Shown here: positions 24,140 to 37,644 of the stretch, piece after piece
How positions within the stretch are numbered: the stretch's first letter is position 1
How the letters are laid out: each line of letters begins with the position of its first letter
NCBI GenBank assembly: GCA_028551475.1
Contig: CM052358.1
Span: forward strand, 4,466,501-4,530,500
Direction of reading: 5' to 3'
From: Casuarina equisetifolia
Lineage: Eukaryota; Streptophyta; Magnoliopsida; Fagales; Casuarinaceae
DNA length: 64,000 nt
Made by a program: the position numbers and the translations under genes
The notes under the pieces: generated by a model
What the model saw: only the letters and a program-made list of their open reading frames with translations
Told to the model about the DNA's origin: nothing
Database searches by the model: none

Positions 24140-25812
24140 TTCTCAAGACCCTGCCGCCACGCCAATTCCGACCGGACTTCCCCAAGACCCTTTTATAACC
24201 AAAGAGCTTCCCCCCACGTAGAAATCTTCCTCCTTTTTCGTTCAGATGCACGCAACGAAGCCAGTACATACCCCACCGCCCCAGGATAAACAAATCTTCC
24301 TGTACTAAAAAACACAGAAAAAAGAAAGAGTTTGCTTGTTTTGGCGGCCGAATTATCATGTAATAATGAGCTTGAAGATGTTAAAGAAGGCACTTGGAAG
24401 TTGCAGGCGCACTATAGTCCAAAACCAACTATAGAAATAGCTGGCCACAAAGTTTGAATTCTCCCTGATCGAATCATTCATATTGACCAAAACAACTTGC
24501 TTTTTGTTAAATCATGGTGCCGTAATGATCAGGGTTCACCACGTGTTTGGCATCCAATCATCAATGTTGACAACACAAAGTTTTTCTTCTCATCATTCAG
24601 GACTCCCTCGGCACATAGCTTGAACCCACCAGCCACCCTGATTAATCCCTAAAGCATTCAAAAGGCCCAAGTATAGGACCAACGCCACTGAGTACATTCA
24701 TTCCTCTTCTTGATCTGGAATTTGAGACCCTGAGAGCCGAACTCTAAGGATAGACTTGGTTTGATTTCCTTCAAACGTCCCTCTAGCTCCAAATTGGTTC
24801 AAAAATTGTACTCCATTCTTGTTTCAATCTATTTAGGATAATTCCAAACAGTGTTTTGAGTTCTACTATTGTCAATTATTTTAGTTTCTTAAGAGAGTAT
24901 GTATGTATCAAAAAGTATTTGAGAAGAAATGTGTATTAGTAAAGAAGAAAGAACTTAAATTTCTTTGAATTAGTTTTTGGATTAAAGAAGATTTTTTTTT
25001 ATTTAAACTTAATTGCGTACTTCTTTTTTTTTTTTAATGTAAAACTCGTGACTTTTAATATTTCTTATATAAAAAGAAGTTATTTTGATACATAATAATT
25101 TCAAGAAAAAAGAATAAATTTCATAAAACAGTAGTAAAATCTAAATTTAAGAGATTGTAACACCCATTGGCTAAAAGAAATATATTATTTCCATACATGA
25201 AACTCCAACTTATGTCTATAATATGAAATATCTTGAATTACTTAAATTCTATGTGAGAATATTAAATACATGTCTTTTCTTATAAGCTGATTTTAAGATA
25301 AAATAAACTTATTATTAAGTTTTCTTCATTTCCCCTTCTCAATTTTTGAACCATAATTATATTTTAAAATATTTTTAAAAAGATAGCCATAAAAAAGAGA
25401 AGTTAGGATGGGCTCTGGAAAAACAAACAGCGGAACTGAATTGGTCCCCAAATTGGATCGGACCCCCACTTTACAATACCAATTTCAAATCCGTCACCAC
25501 CGCAAACCCCCGGGGAAAAAAGCATGGTCGCTCTAGCAAAGCCTATTACTCTCACACACTACGAACCCTAACTCTGATCTCGCTGCTCTCTGCGCTGTCT
25601 CCTCGGCAATTACCGTTCGATTCCCTCCTTAGAGGTGCGTTCAGCTGAGCGGGAATGCAGGTTGTAACGCCTTAGTTTCGTTTCGTCGGTTTAAGCAGAA
25701 TCAAGCAGTTTTTGGGTCGTTGGATTTCCGATTTCGCTGTGGATTCATAGGGCTTTGCGTTTGCCTATTTGGAAGTTGAGAGGAGTTTCGTGGTTTCGGT
25801 AGTAAGCTGGCT
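24140..25812. other. Divergent promoter region, dioxygenase / EMSY-like
   Basis: 1.67 kb between the start codons of two divergent genes. The centre (24830-25400) is strongly AT-rich. Close to the EMSY-like gene, around 25560-25580, is AACCCTAA, a telo-box-like motif, in what should be its promoter or leader. No ORF of interest is seen. Confidence 0.5.
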
Positions 25813-28800
25813 ATGGACTACGAGCCGTACGATAGCAGTGGTAAATTTTCTCTTTGAATTTGCTTACTCTAAGGGTGGTTCGGGATTTTAGTTTTCTGGG
25901 TGTGGGTTTTTTGGGGAATTATGGGTTCCATTTGATTGAATTTTCGTGAATGTTGGGGGTTTCAGGTTTCTTGGGGGTAAAGAATTGAGGTTTAGGTTTT
26001 GGGTACTGAAATTGAGGGTGGGGTGTATAAGAATTTGGTTTCTCTGGTTCTTGGTTATGGTTTCTTTGTGATGAATGGTTCTACTTTCATTGCTTTTAAG
26101 GAAAATCTCGAGCTCTTGGAATTTATGAGCTTAAATCTGTTTCTTTTACATCAAATGGTCTACAAGAACTTGGAAAGACTTTACTTTCTTGTGTATTTCT
26201 ATCGCTTTTTGTCTCTTTTTCCTTTCTTTTCGTTCTTGTTATTGGATTATTTTATTCAAGCTGATTTTTTTCCTGCAGTTTTGTTGTAGAATCGATGCTA
26301 CTGAAGAAAGAGTGCCATATCACATTTTGCTTTATGTAATTTATGGTTTATAAGGAAAAGGCTTTGGTTTTTCTTTAGACGAGTTGACACATTCTCTGAT
26401 GTATCTTCATGGCACAAATTGCAATGTATTTGCAATATACTTGATCAGTAAAGTTGATAGTTCGGCGTAGCTAAAGCTCCACGGGAGTTATGGTATCTTT
26501 GACGTAGCATTGTATTCTCCTGTTACTCGGATGCTGGGGACAGTTTGTAGCTCTAATGTGTCTGGAAAGCCTCTAGTTCTTCCTACAAAAAGGATTTCTT
26601 TGTGTGCTGGGTAGATAAATCGTTGTCCAAATGGTGTAGCTTGATCTCTGGAAAGTGAGAAAACTTAATGGATGTAATCTTATAAGTCTGAAGCTCAAAC
26701 GGTTAAATACTGTATTCCTTGTTGCTACTATCCTTACATTTGAGCAACGTCACATTGTTTTCTTGTCCTTTTCCCCCCTATTAGGCTGTCTGCTCTGTTG
26801 AAAATAAGCCCATTTGGTTCACACCCAATCCCATTGGGGTTGATGGATGCTGGTATTGTATCTCAGCTGCTTTATTTTCATCTGAGCTGTCACCTTTTTC
26901 TTAAAGCTGCAAAAGTTAGAATGTCTTGAAGCTTTCTTATTAACACTTTCAATGTACTCTACACTTACTCTTTGTTCTTTCATTTTCTCAACTTGCTACC
27001 ACTGTAGTATGTGAATTAGTAGTGTTTCAATCACAAATATCTGTTATTCGACGATGGTAATTTTTTTCTTTCTTTTTGAAAATTTAGACAGGAAATTGTA
27101 GTTGTTATCCACATAGTCATGGCAAACACTGGCATATGTATTTATTTGCGTCAAGAAATTAGATTGCTATGTGAATCTTTCTTGATGAAGTTGTTTTATG
27201 ACATTATGAACCTAGTTTGCCTGCTGAAAAGAGTGGCTCATAGCCCTGCAATTGAATGGATTTTAAACAAGTGGCTAACAATCAATATTTATCTGCCTTA
27301 AAAAATTGGATTGCTTATGTGAATGTTTCTTCATGAAGTTGTTTTATGACATTATGAACCTAGTTTTTCTGCTGAAAAGAATGTTTCATCACCCTTTAAT
27401 TGGCTCATAGCCCTTTAATTGAATGCATTTTAAACAACTGGCCAGCATTCAATATTTATCTGCCTTCAGAAAACTGGATTGCTAATGTGAATGTTTCTTG
27501 ATGAAGTTGTTTTATGACATTATGAACCTAGTGTATCTGCTGAAAAGAGTGGCGCATTGCCCTGTAATCACATGCATTTTTAATCAACTGGCTAGGAAAT
27601 AAACCTATCTGTCTAGAATGTAATTTCTTATTCCACCTGAAAGTGGCCTATGAATCGTGGGCTCATCCAGCATAGAATTTCTCTTTGCTGTAATCTTTTC
27701 TGCTGGACTTGCACTTCTATAATAGAATCAAATAGTTTTTCCATACTTGCTGTGTCCTCCTGTGGCAATTCTTTTTCCTTTGTTTGAGATTTTTTATGTC
27801 GATTCTGGTGGATAGATCTGCTCTTCAGTTAATCTTATGTTGCATTCTAAAAAAATTGCAGGAACTGATGATGATCTTCCTCCATCACATCAAAATAGAA
27901 TTCCTCGAGGTCGTGTTGCTGGAAATGGAAGATCTGCTGTGGCTTCTGTCCCATATCCAAGAATGTATGGTGAAACAGATATGGAGACGCAAATTCACCA
28001 ACTTGAGCAAGAGGCATACAGTTCAGTTCTAAGAGCCTTTAAAGCCCAAGCTGATGCCATTACTTGGGTACTTTTGGTCATTTTGTCTTCAGGGATCTAA
28101 TGTCTTCAAATTTGTCTGATCAGGGTTAAAAGACTGCTCATGAAATCTTTTTTCTTCAGGAGAAGGAAGATTTAATAACAGGACTTAGAAAGGAGTTAAG
28201 ACTCACAAATGAGGAGCACCGAGAACTTCTTGGACGGGTTAATGCCGATGATGTCATACGAAGGATAAGGTCTGGTATATTTAATTAAGAAACAATATCC
28301 CTCTTAACGAGATTTACAATCCATTAAATTTTGGCTCGCTTTGCATTTGGTCATGCCGCTAGGGAGTGGAGACAGGCAGGTGGGCATCAATCTGGCATGC
28401 TCAGTACCAGTCAAGCTGTTCATGATCCTGTACCCAGCCCTGCTGTTTCTGCATCTCGCAAGAAACAAAAAATTGCCCAGTCAGTGCCTTCACAATCATA
28501 TGGTGGGCCATCACCATCATTTCATCAACAACCTGTAGCTGCACCTCATCAACCGTCTTCGTCCACTGCAAAGCGAGGATCTATGTCAGGACCCAAGAGC
28601 AAGAAGCAGAAGCCAGTAAGTCAAAATATTAAACTTTGGAATATGCGTACACATCTTGGAAATTATTCATCTATGTGAAATTTGGACTAATGACATCAAG
28701 ATTTTGTGAGTTTTTCATTTGATTGGTTTGTTTACGGACTGCCTGTTTTGTTTTGAAGGGTCAGGTGTTACCTAGTGCATCTTCAATGAAGCAATACCCA

Positions 28801-30964
28801 TTGTCAGGTCCAAGTGGGAGAGGTCAACTTGCTAATAGGGTTTCATCTGGTGCTGTTGCAAGTCAGCCTCATGAAGGAGCAACGGTGGATCCCTTGATTG
28901 GGAGGAGAGTGAGGACTCGGTGGCCTGATGACAATAACTTCTATGAAGCAGTCATAACTGACTACAATGCAGCTGAGGTGTGTATACGGCTCTTATTGTA
29001 TGTAATCAGCACTGCAGTTATATGTTTAGCTGAATTCTCTTCATCATTGTCAGGGGCGACATGCTCTGGTTTACGACATTGGCTCTGCTAATGAAACATG
29101 GGAGTGGGTCAATCTCTCAGAGGTTTGTCTGATGCTTTATCCCTGTGGAATGCAGTAATATCTAGCAAATTTCATATAAGTCGCACTTGAGCATTGTCTT
29201 CTAAGCTCACTAGAACAATTATTTGGAGCTTTCTAGAAGAAGAGAGAATAAAAGTCTATCATTGGGTTGGGACACTTTTTAATCATGGTTCAACTTATAC
29301 TGACAGCAGCGCTTACAGACACATGTACAATTTTGCTAAAACATAAAGGCTTGGTGCAATAATTTGATGATCAAAACTTATAGGCTCAGTTTGATGATGG
29401 GGTGGACTCTTTCCCTTAGCTTAGATTGGCTCCTAAAAAATCAAGAAAGCCCTGGGGATATAGTTCGCCAATGGAAATTTGGAACATCCACTTTGATACC
29501 TTGATTTCCTCTTGATGGCCTTATATGGCCCAGATCAAGCACTTCCATATCATTAAAATAATCTTTTGAAAAAAGAAAGAATTAGGCCGGAACTTCATCT
29601 CATGAACAGTTTTTAATCCTTTGCTCAGATCTAGTCAATTGGACTTGAGCGAGTGTATGGAACTCTATGTTGTGAAATACTCTTGCCAAGGGTGTATTTA
29701 GTAATCCCAAGTGTTGCTTCATGTGAATGGGACTTGCCCCCCTGTAGTGACAATTATTTGTTTTTATTTTGCACATATTCCTGACTTGGGGTGGATTAAC
29801 CATCCACTTCTGGACTTGTTTGTAGACTGAAGAGAGAGTTACTTTTTACTATCTACCTGAAAGGTAAGCCTCAGAATGCGAAATTTACAAAGTTTGGATT
29901 ATGTCCGAATGTAATTGACCAACTGTTGAGTTGCCTTCCATTTTGTATTAGAAGATTGTGCTAGGTTCTTGCATTTAGCTCTTTGTCCTGAAGAAATGAT
30001 ATTTTGGTTGCATGCACATTCTGCTCTTGCTTTTATTGATTTCGTAATTCTTAAAGCAGATATCTCCCGAGGATATCCAGTGGGTAGGGGAGGATCCTGG
30101 AATCTCCCATCGTGGAGGGTATGGTGGATCAGGCCATGGAATGAATAGGTCTGTGGGCCGTGATAGTGGTCCAGGTGTAGGAAGAGGTAGAGGGGGGGCT
30201 ACAAAAAGTCATTCCAGAAAGGATTTTCCGCCATCACAAAATGGCATTGGAAAGAAGGCACCAGATGATATAAGAATTCTTCAGACAGAGACTCTAGTCA
30301 AGGAGGTAAGTGAAAGCAGGTTGACCCATCTGTATGATTATGATGTTTGTTTCTTTACATCGGTAATTTTCATGGTGACTGGCAGGTGGAGAGAGTTTTT
30401 GCTTCAAACCATCCAGATCCTCTAGAAATTGAGAAAGCTAAGAAAGTGTTGAAGGTAAGGTCCATTCTGGTGGTGTCTCACCTCTGCTGCGTTTCTTTAA
30501 TTCCCAGATGTTTGTTATATTTGCTTCCTATCTTTTAACTGCAGGAGCAAGAGCAAGCGCTTATCGATGCAATCTCGAGGCTTAACGAGATTTCTGACGG
30601 CGAAAGTGGTACTTTTTGTTTGTCCTTGCATTATTCTTAAGAGCTTAGGTTTCTCTATGTAAGCTAATGATACAGCCGTCCAGCTATAAAGGCTGTTTAA
30701 GATGTCATTTGGTTATTAAGCGAGTGAACTGCAGCAGTTTTCTTATGTCAAATCTCATCAACGATGTCCCAGTTTTTTCCTTAGCTTTGGAAATGGAAGT
30801 TTATTGCAAAGTGTTATTTTGCATGGGAATGGTGTCACTTGTTCTATATCAAGATCATTCATCAGAGTTGCTTTTCCTTATGACTCATACTTTTTCTTTT
30901 TCTCCTTCAAACAGACGAGGGTGGGCACCAGTTCTCACTGGGGCAGTCAATGGATCGAGAATGA
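25813..30964 (+). CDS. EML: EMSY-like protein (ENT plus Agenet/Tudor-like domain)
   Basis: EMSY-LIKE proteins are plant nuclear chromatin readers implicated in defence and seed development. Ten exons (25813-25840, 27862-28067, 28160-28269, 28363-28615, 28759-28977, 29054-29122, 30060-30305, 30386-30454, 30545-30608, 30915-30964) join in phase to 437 residues. The first exon is tiny ([10 protein letters not shown]) and splices to [16 protein letters not shown], the conserved EML start. The ENT domain (about 48-125) includes [20 protein letters not shown] and the following [13 protein letters not shown]. The Agenet/Tudor-like module (about 243-310) includes [20 protein letters not shown] and then [22 protein letters not shown]-terminal coiled segment follows ([20 protein letters not shown]). 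Intron 1 is 2 kb and holds a three-copy repeat. Closest by memory to Arabidopsis EML3/EML4. Confidence 0.95.
27163..27600. repeat. Three-copy tandem repeat in EML intron 1
   Basis: Three diverged head-to-tail copies start at about 27163, 27310 and 27478 (spacing 147 and 168 bp). Each contains ATTGCTNATGTGAATGTTTC-like sequence, then TTATGACATTATGAACCTAG, CTGCTGAAAAGA and a CATAGCCCT...AATTGAATG block. The third copy is truncated at its end. Confidence 0.85.
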
Positions 30965-33550
30965 TTAGAGGGCTTATGAGAGAAGGCAGTATGGCACATG
31001 GTTGTGGTGATTGAAGGTTGGGAATGAGTGGTAAGATGGACAGATTGTTAAGATATTAAAATCAGACAGCCGATTTTAGGACCACTTGCTACTACATAAT
31101 CTTCCCCCGCGGGGGATGACTGAGGGCTTGGGATAATAAGTAGGATAGAGGTTAATGTAGGGTGGGAATCATTGTAGCTGGGAAAGATAATTTATTTGTT
31201 TACGTAGGAAAGGCTGATAGTAGTGTACAATATTTGGTTAGATGTAAACGTGTGATCATGTGTAAAAATTGTGTTACATGCATAACATGCTCTCTCTCTC
31301 TCTTTGGCAATTCAGTGGAAAAGGATACCTTTCTTAATTTCAACGAGCGAGCATCGTACTGAATGGTACTTTTTGTCCCTTTTATATTACCCAGATGCGT
31401 TGAACGAGAGACGTTCTCAGCAGTTCAACAGTTTCTGGGCATCATCACCACAAAATTCATGACAGTGACCAAAGGAAGAACCAAATCAAGTTCACGAGTA
31501 TGAGAAAATGAGGGAACGGAAATCAGGCGACAACTTTGTGCAAATTCAATATATACCTCTTCCTGTATAATGAATCCTTCCCTGTTTTTTTTTTTTTTTG
31601 GTTCTAACCTTCCATGTTTTTCCTACGAAATGAAGGAAAATGTTTGGAATTATAGACAAAGATATCCCAATTTTCCTCTAAATGTTTTACACTCTATAAA
31701 TTTTCAGCCAGTCTGTGTTAAAGGAATCCTCTTAACTCACTCTGGGTTCTCAGACCGGATTTAATTGTCTACTTGTCGGGGATTTCTTTTCCCGAACAAG
31801 TGAAAAGTGGTCTTACATAGCCCACTCTGCCTCTGCTAACAAAGAATAAAAGTGACACTAGAAGAGAATCCAAAGACTAGAAACAATAAGAGACTAAGCA
31901 AGCAGTAGGAAACTAGAAGGAAATCATTGAAGTGAAAAAAGCAAATTAATGACATTTACCGTTCAAGCCTTGCAGAGTTTCTTCTCCCTAGCAGACAACT
32001 TGCCTTATGTCAGGGAATAGTTTCCGGAGTCTATTCCTCCTTAATTCATCAGAAAAGTATCCTTGAATTCAGAGTCTACGTTTGCAGAACTTCTGAAGCC
32101 ACTGAAGAGGAGACTTTTACATGTGAAGACAAAAGTGAGATTACTCTCATAAAGAAAAACAATGAGAGTCAAGTGGTCAAATCGCAGCTCTTTAAATCAA
32201 AATCGCTGATGGTGTTACAACCACGAACGGTGTTCTACCCTGCCCATCAACATTAAGCACTTAGGCTTATTTCTCAATTTTCATTCCAGAAAAAGAACAT
32301 TAATATTCTCGTGGGACAATCATTTATAGAGATATACAACTACACCGAGAAGGCTAAGTTGTGAAGTGGAAAGGAGATGTGGAAGGAAAGAGAAAAGGAC
32401 CAATGGTTAACTCCCCCTGAACCAGATTCCATTGGAACTCTATTGGCCTCCAACATTCCGGAAAAATCTAATCCAGAATCATAAACCCTAATAATCGTTC
32501 AATAACAATAACAGTTCCCTCTAATCTGTGAGTGAATCAGTTAGTCTCAACCCCTCTATGCCCTCCTTGCCTCACGCTAGCAACATACCCTCTCTCTTTG
32601 CCTCAACCACACCATCCTCCTTAATCATCTGCATCACCATTATTCATGTTAACATCACTCACTCAATTTCTTTCTCCATCCTCATAGAACTCCAGAATCT
32701 CCTCCTTGTCTCACCCACCCTGACATGCTCATCAAAGTTTTTTGAGTATAAAACCTACTCACTACATGTGTCCTCACCCCACTCAAACAGATTGAGTGAA
32801 GATAAGGATCCCAATAGTTCGGGACAAGGAAAAACGGAAGGTGGTGAGAATGAATAGGAATGCCAAAGCCACAAACAATCTTACAGTGGCTGCTACCGCA
32901 CACAGTCACTCATTAAAGTTGCACATTCCTCTGCTCTACCACCAGTTTTAGCAGGTGATTTTTCTCTTTAAAGATCCAAATTATGTTGAGTTTTCTATCT
33001 TTCCTAGACACACAACAACCCATCTTCCTTAAACTTAGTGGTTGGCTTCTGGAGATCAGTTACCCAAAATTGTCTTAGAGCAGGAAGAATGTTTGTCTCA
33101 TCAGTTGGTGAATCTCATAATCTGCTCTTACAAATTCATTGCGCTCCCACAAGTAGCTTACACGACAAAAGACGCCCAATTGTCTTGGCTGTTAAAGATA
33201 AGCCCTCGCACTTTTTTTTTACTTCATAATTTCTATACCTATCACTTCTAGTCCTAAATGCGCATCAGAGTTAACATCACAAACGCATGTTTTACTTCCT
33301 TTTTTCCAACATCATCCGAAACAAGTAGAAATTTCTCCCCCCTTAGTTTCTCATTTAGTCTAACTCGAAGCCGATTAAGATTCTCACGGTCAGCATAAGT
33401 AGAGAAACTTACTTCCTCCTGAAATGGTTTCGCTACCTTGAAAACGTCCTAGTGTTTGGAAGCGAAAAGCCATACTTTAGGGTCAAAATGCCGCTTCACC
33501 GATGATCATTATAAAGTCTGAGCAAGCAGGAAGCAGCAACCATACACATT
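30965..33550. other. Intergenic after the EML gene
   Basis: About 2.6 kb without a supported gene, starting with the EML 3' UTR. It has a short CT run near 31290-31303 and a T-run at 31585-31600. The open frames at 32528-32909 and 33038-33251 show no recognisable protein, and I could not identify any transposable element by its proteins or ends. Confidence 0.45.
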
Positions 33551-33868
33551 TCATTCCTCATACTCAGAGAAACCCTCTTGTTGAGCGAGAAATTGTATTC
33601 TGGCATCCACTGCTTCTATATTTCTTTCTATCTTCTAGACAAAGAGAGAATTAGAGATAGGATATCGTACCTTACTTAGCGGTGGTTTGAAATTCAGCAT
33701 CCAAGCGGCGTCGCACAGCCCAACACCATCTCTCAAGCTCATCAAGCCAATCTTTCACACCAGGCATTTGTAAATTTCTTTTCCGAGCGCATCACCAGAC
33801 GCCATTTGTCGAACAACAGTTCGAGGATTGGCAGGCAGCGACGCTCCTCCAACCGCGGCTCCAGCCAT
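33551..33868 (-). pseudogene. Possible broken small gene, unknown
   Basis: Three short protein-like blocks follow one another on the minus strand in different frames. They are MAGAAVGGASLPANPRTVVR and following (ATG at 33868), then VKDWLDELERWCWAVRRRLD (ATG at 33767, stop at 33672), then IERNIEAVDARIQFLAQQEG ending EYEE and a stop at 33551. The last two are amphipathic and helix-like and would make a plausible small coiled protein. The 37 nt between them is too short for a plant intron, and the frames do not match. A decayed small gene is the simplest reading; chance is not excluded. No family is recognised. Confidence 0.2.
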
Positions 33869-34315
33869 GCTTTCTTCTTTGCAGTGGAAGAAATCAAGGG
33901 AAAAGGAATGATGATGTTCAGAAACGCTCCTCCCACCGCAGACTAAATAGCGGACGCATCGACTTCAACGCAGCTCTTCAAATTTGGGCCCCTACAAGGC
34001 ATGAAGAAAAGGGCCCATATTCGAGTAAGCTCCCTAATTTTTCTTTTTAAACAATTACTTTATCATATCTGTCTTGTTGTAAATCCTTGTCCTTAGAGTC
34101 TTAATAATCGTATAAGCCGGAAACTGGGGCGATTTAAGGTTATGGCAAACCAGTTGTGATTTTCCAGTGAGAATAGAGATATCTTACACACTAGTTATGC
34201 ATATTTGGAGGCAGGAAAGACCTCTTAGAACTTCTCTACAGCTAATGTTAGTAAAGCCCATAAAATTAGGTAAGAGTTACATAGTATACATAACCAAACA
34301 ACCAACCGAGCTGTT

Positions 34316-37300
34316 CTACCTCCTGGCCCGCTTTCTTGGGCGTTTCGAGGCCGATGCTTCCTTTCCACGCTTCACTGAAACTGCGGGCGCCTCCGCTGCC
34401 TTCCTAGGAGGCCTTCCAACACTCCGTTTCGATGGACTACTAATCTCCTCCTTCACAGGCTTTTTGTTACCGCTTTGCCGTAACACTCTGCCCTCTTTCC
34501 TGTCACCCCCTTTCCCTTTATGCCTCCTCTCCTCTTTACTAGAACTACCCTTCAATTTCTCCCTCGGAGAGTTCCGCTTAATCCTTTTCAAGAAATCCGC
34601 CGCACTTCCTTTTTTCTCCGACGTCACTGCCTCGGCTTTCTTCTTCTTTTCCGTTTTGGGAGTCCCCAGTTTCTGAATCAATCTGGGTTTTGAGCCAGAA
34701 CTCGTATCAGTTTGTTTCTTGCTGGAACCGCTGGTGGTATCATTCTCTGTTGGGTTCTTGTTACTCCTTCTCAAGCTTCTGACTCTCGTCACAGGCTTCT
34801 CTTTGGCATTGGTGGTCAACAAACTATCGTCTGAAGAGGGCTTAGGGGGTTGTGAGTTTGGATCAAGGGCTGGCTTCTTATCATCGGTTGCTTCGTTGTC
34901 TTTTTGACCAGAGGCAGCGACAGAGGAATTAGGTCTACCTGAAATGGAACTTCGTTTACGGCAAACGAGTATAGGAGCAGACGAATTGTGTTTTGCAAGC
35001 AATGACTGAGGTCTTTCTAACTCAGGTTTGGGCTGGGAGGGTGATGCTGCATTGGGTATCGATGAACTTTCTTTTGGGTATAGGTTGTTGCCTTCTGGAA
35101 TTTCGTTCAACACGAGATGGAGAAGTTGGTAGGCAGTGATTGACTCAGGGGAGGAGTTGGGAAAGAATAAGGTAGCGTTGTTGAACAGAAGCAAGAGGTC
35201 TCGGTAGAATGCAAGGGTGCATGAAGCATAGGTGCCGCTGTCGAGCCTGCTTTGTACCGTCTCCAAATCCACATGCTGCTTGACCAAGGTTTTGTACTCC
35301 TCACTTTCCTGCACAGTTGAGACCAAGATCTAAATCAATAAGCCCTTGGCAAACAGAAAACATTGTGCTTATAATTCATTTAATTTATTAATCGAAGTCA
35401 ACAAGATGGTGTGATTATATAAAGTAGCACGTAATTATGCCAGTTACATCTACCTCAATGATTAACATCCAATTGAGGACGTCGCATGGGAGAAATCGAG
35501 TAAAACCTACCACCTTGTCGCCTAGCACAACAGAAGCCCCCTCGAGTCTTTGACCCACGGAAGAACCGAGGGCTCAAAACAATCCAAATTAAAATATGAT
35601 TAAAAGCCACTTGGTTACTGCTTAATTACACGTTAACGAACCATAGATCTGAAAAGGGTAAAACATACGGAAGCACACATAGAGGAAGATTATTAAAGCA
35701 AGAACAGCAAGAGATGCAGAAATCTCGTCGTAATAGACAATTTCTATTTCTACCCTTTTGTGAGGTTGACCAAGTAAGAAAATAAATGCCCGTCCGACGG
35801 ATTCTGAACCGAATGAGAGGACTTAACAGTTGATAGATGCCTTTTCATTTGAATTAATGCATGTACCTTTTTTTATTATAATAATACACATCCATACACG
35901 CCACTAGTGCCAAATTTAAAACCAAGAAATATCATATAGTATATGCTCTCTATTAAGCCCGACATTTGTTGACATTTAAAGCAATACATATACTCGAATC
36001 CGAAAAAGTTGAGAATGGCCCATTTCAAAGCTTTAATCAAAAGAATCTTACCCAAAGTTACGAACCCACACGACAATTCAATACAAATTATGGTTCAACA
36101 AGGATGGTCTTGGTAAAACTTTTATCATAAATACTTCATGCAGGTTACCAATATTTAATTAGAGGATTTCTTGGCTAGTGATAATTGGGTTAAGTTAAAT
36201 TAAAAATAAATAAAAATTCCATTGACATTCACATGCTTATTTCTTCTTGGGTTCATAAAGAACACTAAATGGGTAAAGACTCTCTAAATTATAGGACAAT
36301 AATGTGAGAATGATTACACTTGACAATATCTTGGATTACATAGTCCAATCCAAAAAAATCCTGAAAACCGTACACGTGAATCTTCACAGGATCTATTATA
36401 CTGTCCACCAAAAGTCATATCAACAGAAACATGTACAGAAACGTCTTATTTGCACCTAATTTAACTTACTATATACGGTTTTGAAATCTACACAATTTGG
36501 TTGAAAATAATAGTTATAACAACCAATAAAATTGATAATTTTTATTTGTCGTTTTCATTCCACTTTTATTGTATCCCAAATTAGGAAAGCAAAACTTGAA
36601 AAATAGTGAAAAGCCGGATTTGTCCCTCAATAGTAAAGGCACCAATACCTGGCTTTCGAACCGCCGTTCGAACATTGATCCGTTTCTATGCCCTCTGATC
36701 ATCTCCAAAACCCTAACGAACGGCTGCGATTTCACGGAGACCTCCAACCCCTGGGAAGGGCCCCCGCGGTTAGGGAGTTCTGTTCTTTGGCGTCCCTTCC
36801 TCTTCCTTGTCCCCGACAAGCTAGCCGAGCTCTGAACCTCGCTGTTCCCTCTTGCCGCCGAGTCGGTTCCGAAATCGGTCTCCGACTCGCTCTTCGCTAC
36901 GCTACCGGAGCTTCCGTCGTCCGAACGTTCAGGAGCCGGTACGGAGCCGGGTCCTCGGGAACCGGTCGGGTCCGGTTCGAGACCCACTATTCCCTCTTCG
37001 CGACTGGATTTTCCTTTCGAACCGGTGGTGTTGGACTCGTTGACGGAATGGTTCTCCCGGTCCGAATCGCCGGTGGTTCTCTCCGGTTCGTCACCTTTGT
37101 CATTCTCTGATCTCTCTGGCTGTTCGTCCAGATCTCGCTGTCCTTCGCTAATTCCGTCGTCTCTCACGCTCAGGTCTCGTTCTTCCTCCAACGTTTTCAC
37201 CTTGGTCTCCAAAAACCTTTTCCAGCCGCAGACACAAAATAAATCTCAAATCAATAGTTACAACCTCTCAAATTACAAAGAAAAAGACAGGGAGGGAAGG

Positions 37301-37644
37301 AGAGTTTACTGGATTGAAACATCGCAGTTTCGGACCTCTTGCTTGAGCTCGGCGACGCGCAGCTTCCTCAACTCGTCGAGCCAGGGGATAGTAATATCAC
37401 GCTCTGGCGTTCGGTTCTCAAAAATGGAGTCGTATAGGGCGGAGAACCGGCGTTTAAGATCTTGGAACTTGAGCTTGCAGTGATGAGCGGTGAGCAGGAG
37501 GCGGGGGAGCGAGCTCTTTGTCCGGAGCTCCGTGACGACGGAGTCCCAGTCCTGAAGCCCATGGCGCTTAACGGCAAACCCGAGCAGAAGCTCGTCCCAG
37601 GTGGCCCACGGTTCGCTCTCTTCATCCCTTGTCTTCATCACCAT
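34316..37644 (-). CDS. SANT/MYB-like and bromodomain protein
   Basis: This is a nuclear chromatin protein of the plant group that joins an N-terminal MYB/SANT-like domain to a divergent bromodomain (Arabidopsis At2g42150/At2g44430 type), expected to read acetylated histones. Three exons (37644-37310, 37216-36649, 35308-34316) give 631 residues. The SANT-like segment is near residues 10-70 (TWDELLLGFAVKRHGLQDWD). A coiled coil follows (LKQEVRNCDVSIQFLETKVK), then a long acidic Ser/Glu-rich linker. The bromodomain begins at about 270 (LEMIRGHRNGSMFERRFESQ) and crosses the intron into YKTLVKQHVDLETVQSRLDS and LLLLFNNATLFFPNSS. The C-terminal 200 residues are Lys/Arg-rich with AT-hook-like SVGRPPRK and a terminal KRPRKRARR, i.e. 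several nuclear signals. The identification rests on domain order; the complex it joins is unknown. Confidence 0.92.

Noticed and set aside
31800-33500. Possible transposable-element remnant after the EML gene
   Set aside because: No coding domain, terminal repeats or target duplications that I can see.
36705-36722. AAACCCTAA-like motif
   Set aside because: Lies inside the coding exon of the bromodomain gene; a telo-box role there is unlikely.
36688-37483. Long plus-strand open frames opposite the bromodomain gene
   Set aside because: Shadows of exons 1 and 2 on the minus strand, which encode the conserved protein with correct splice phases.
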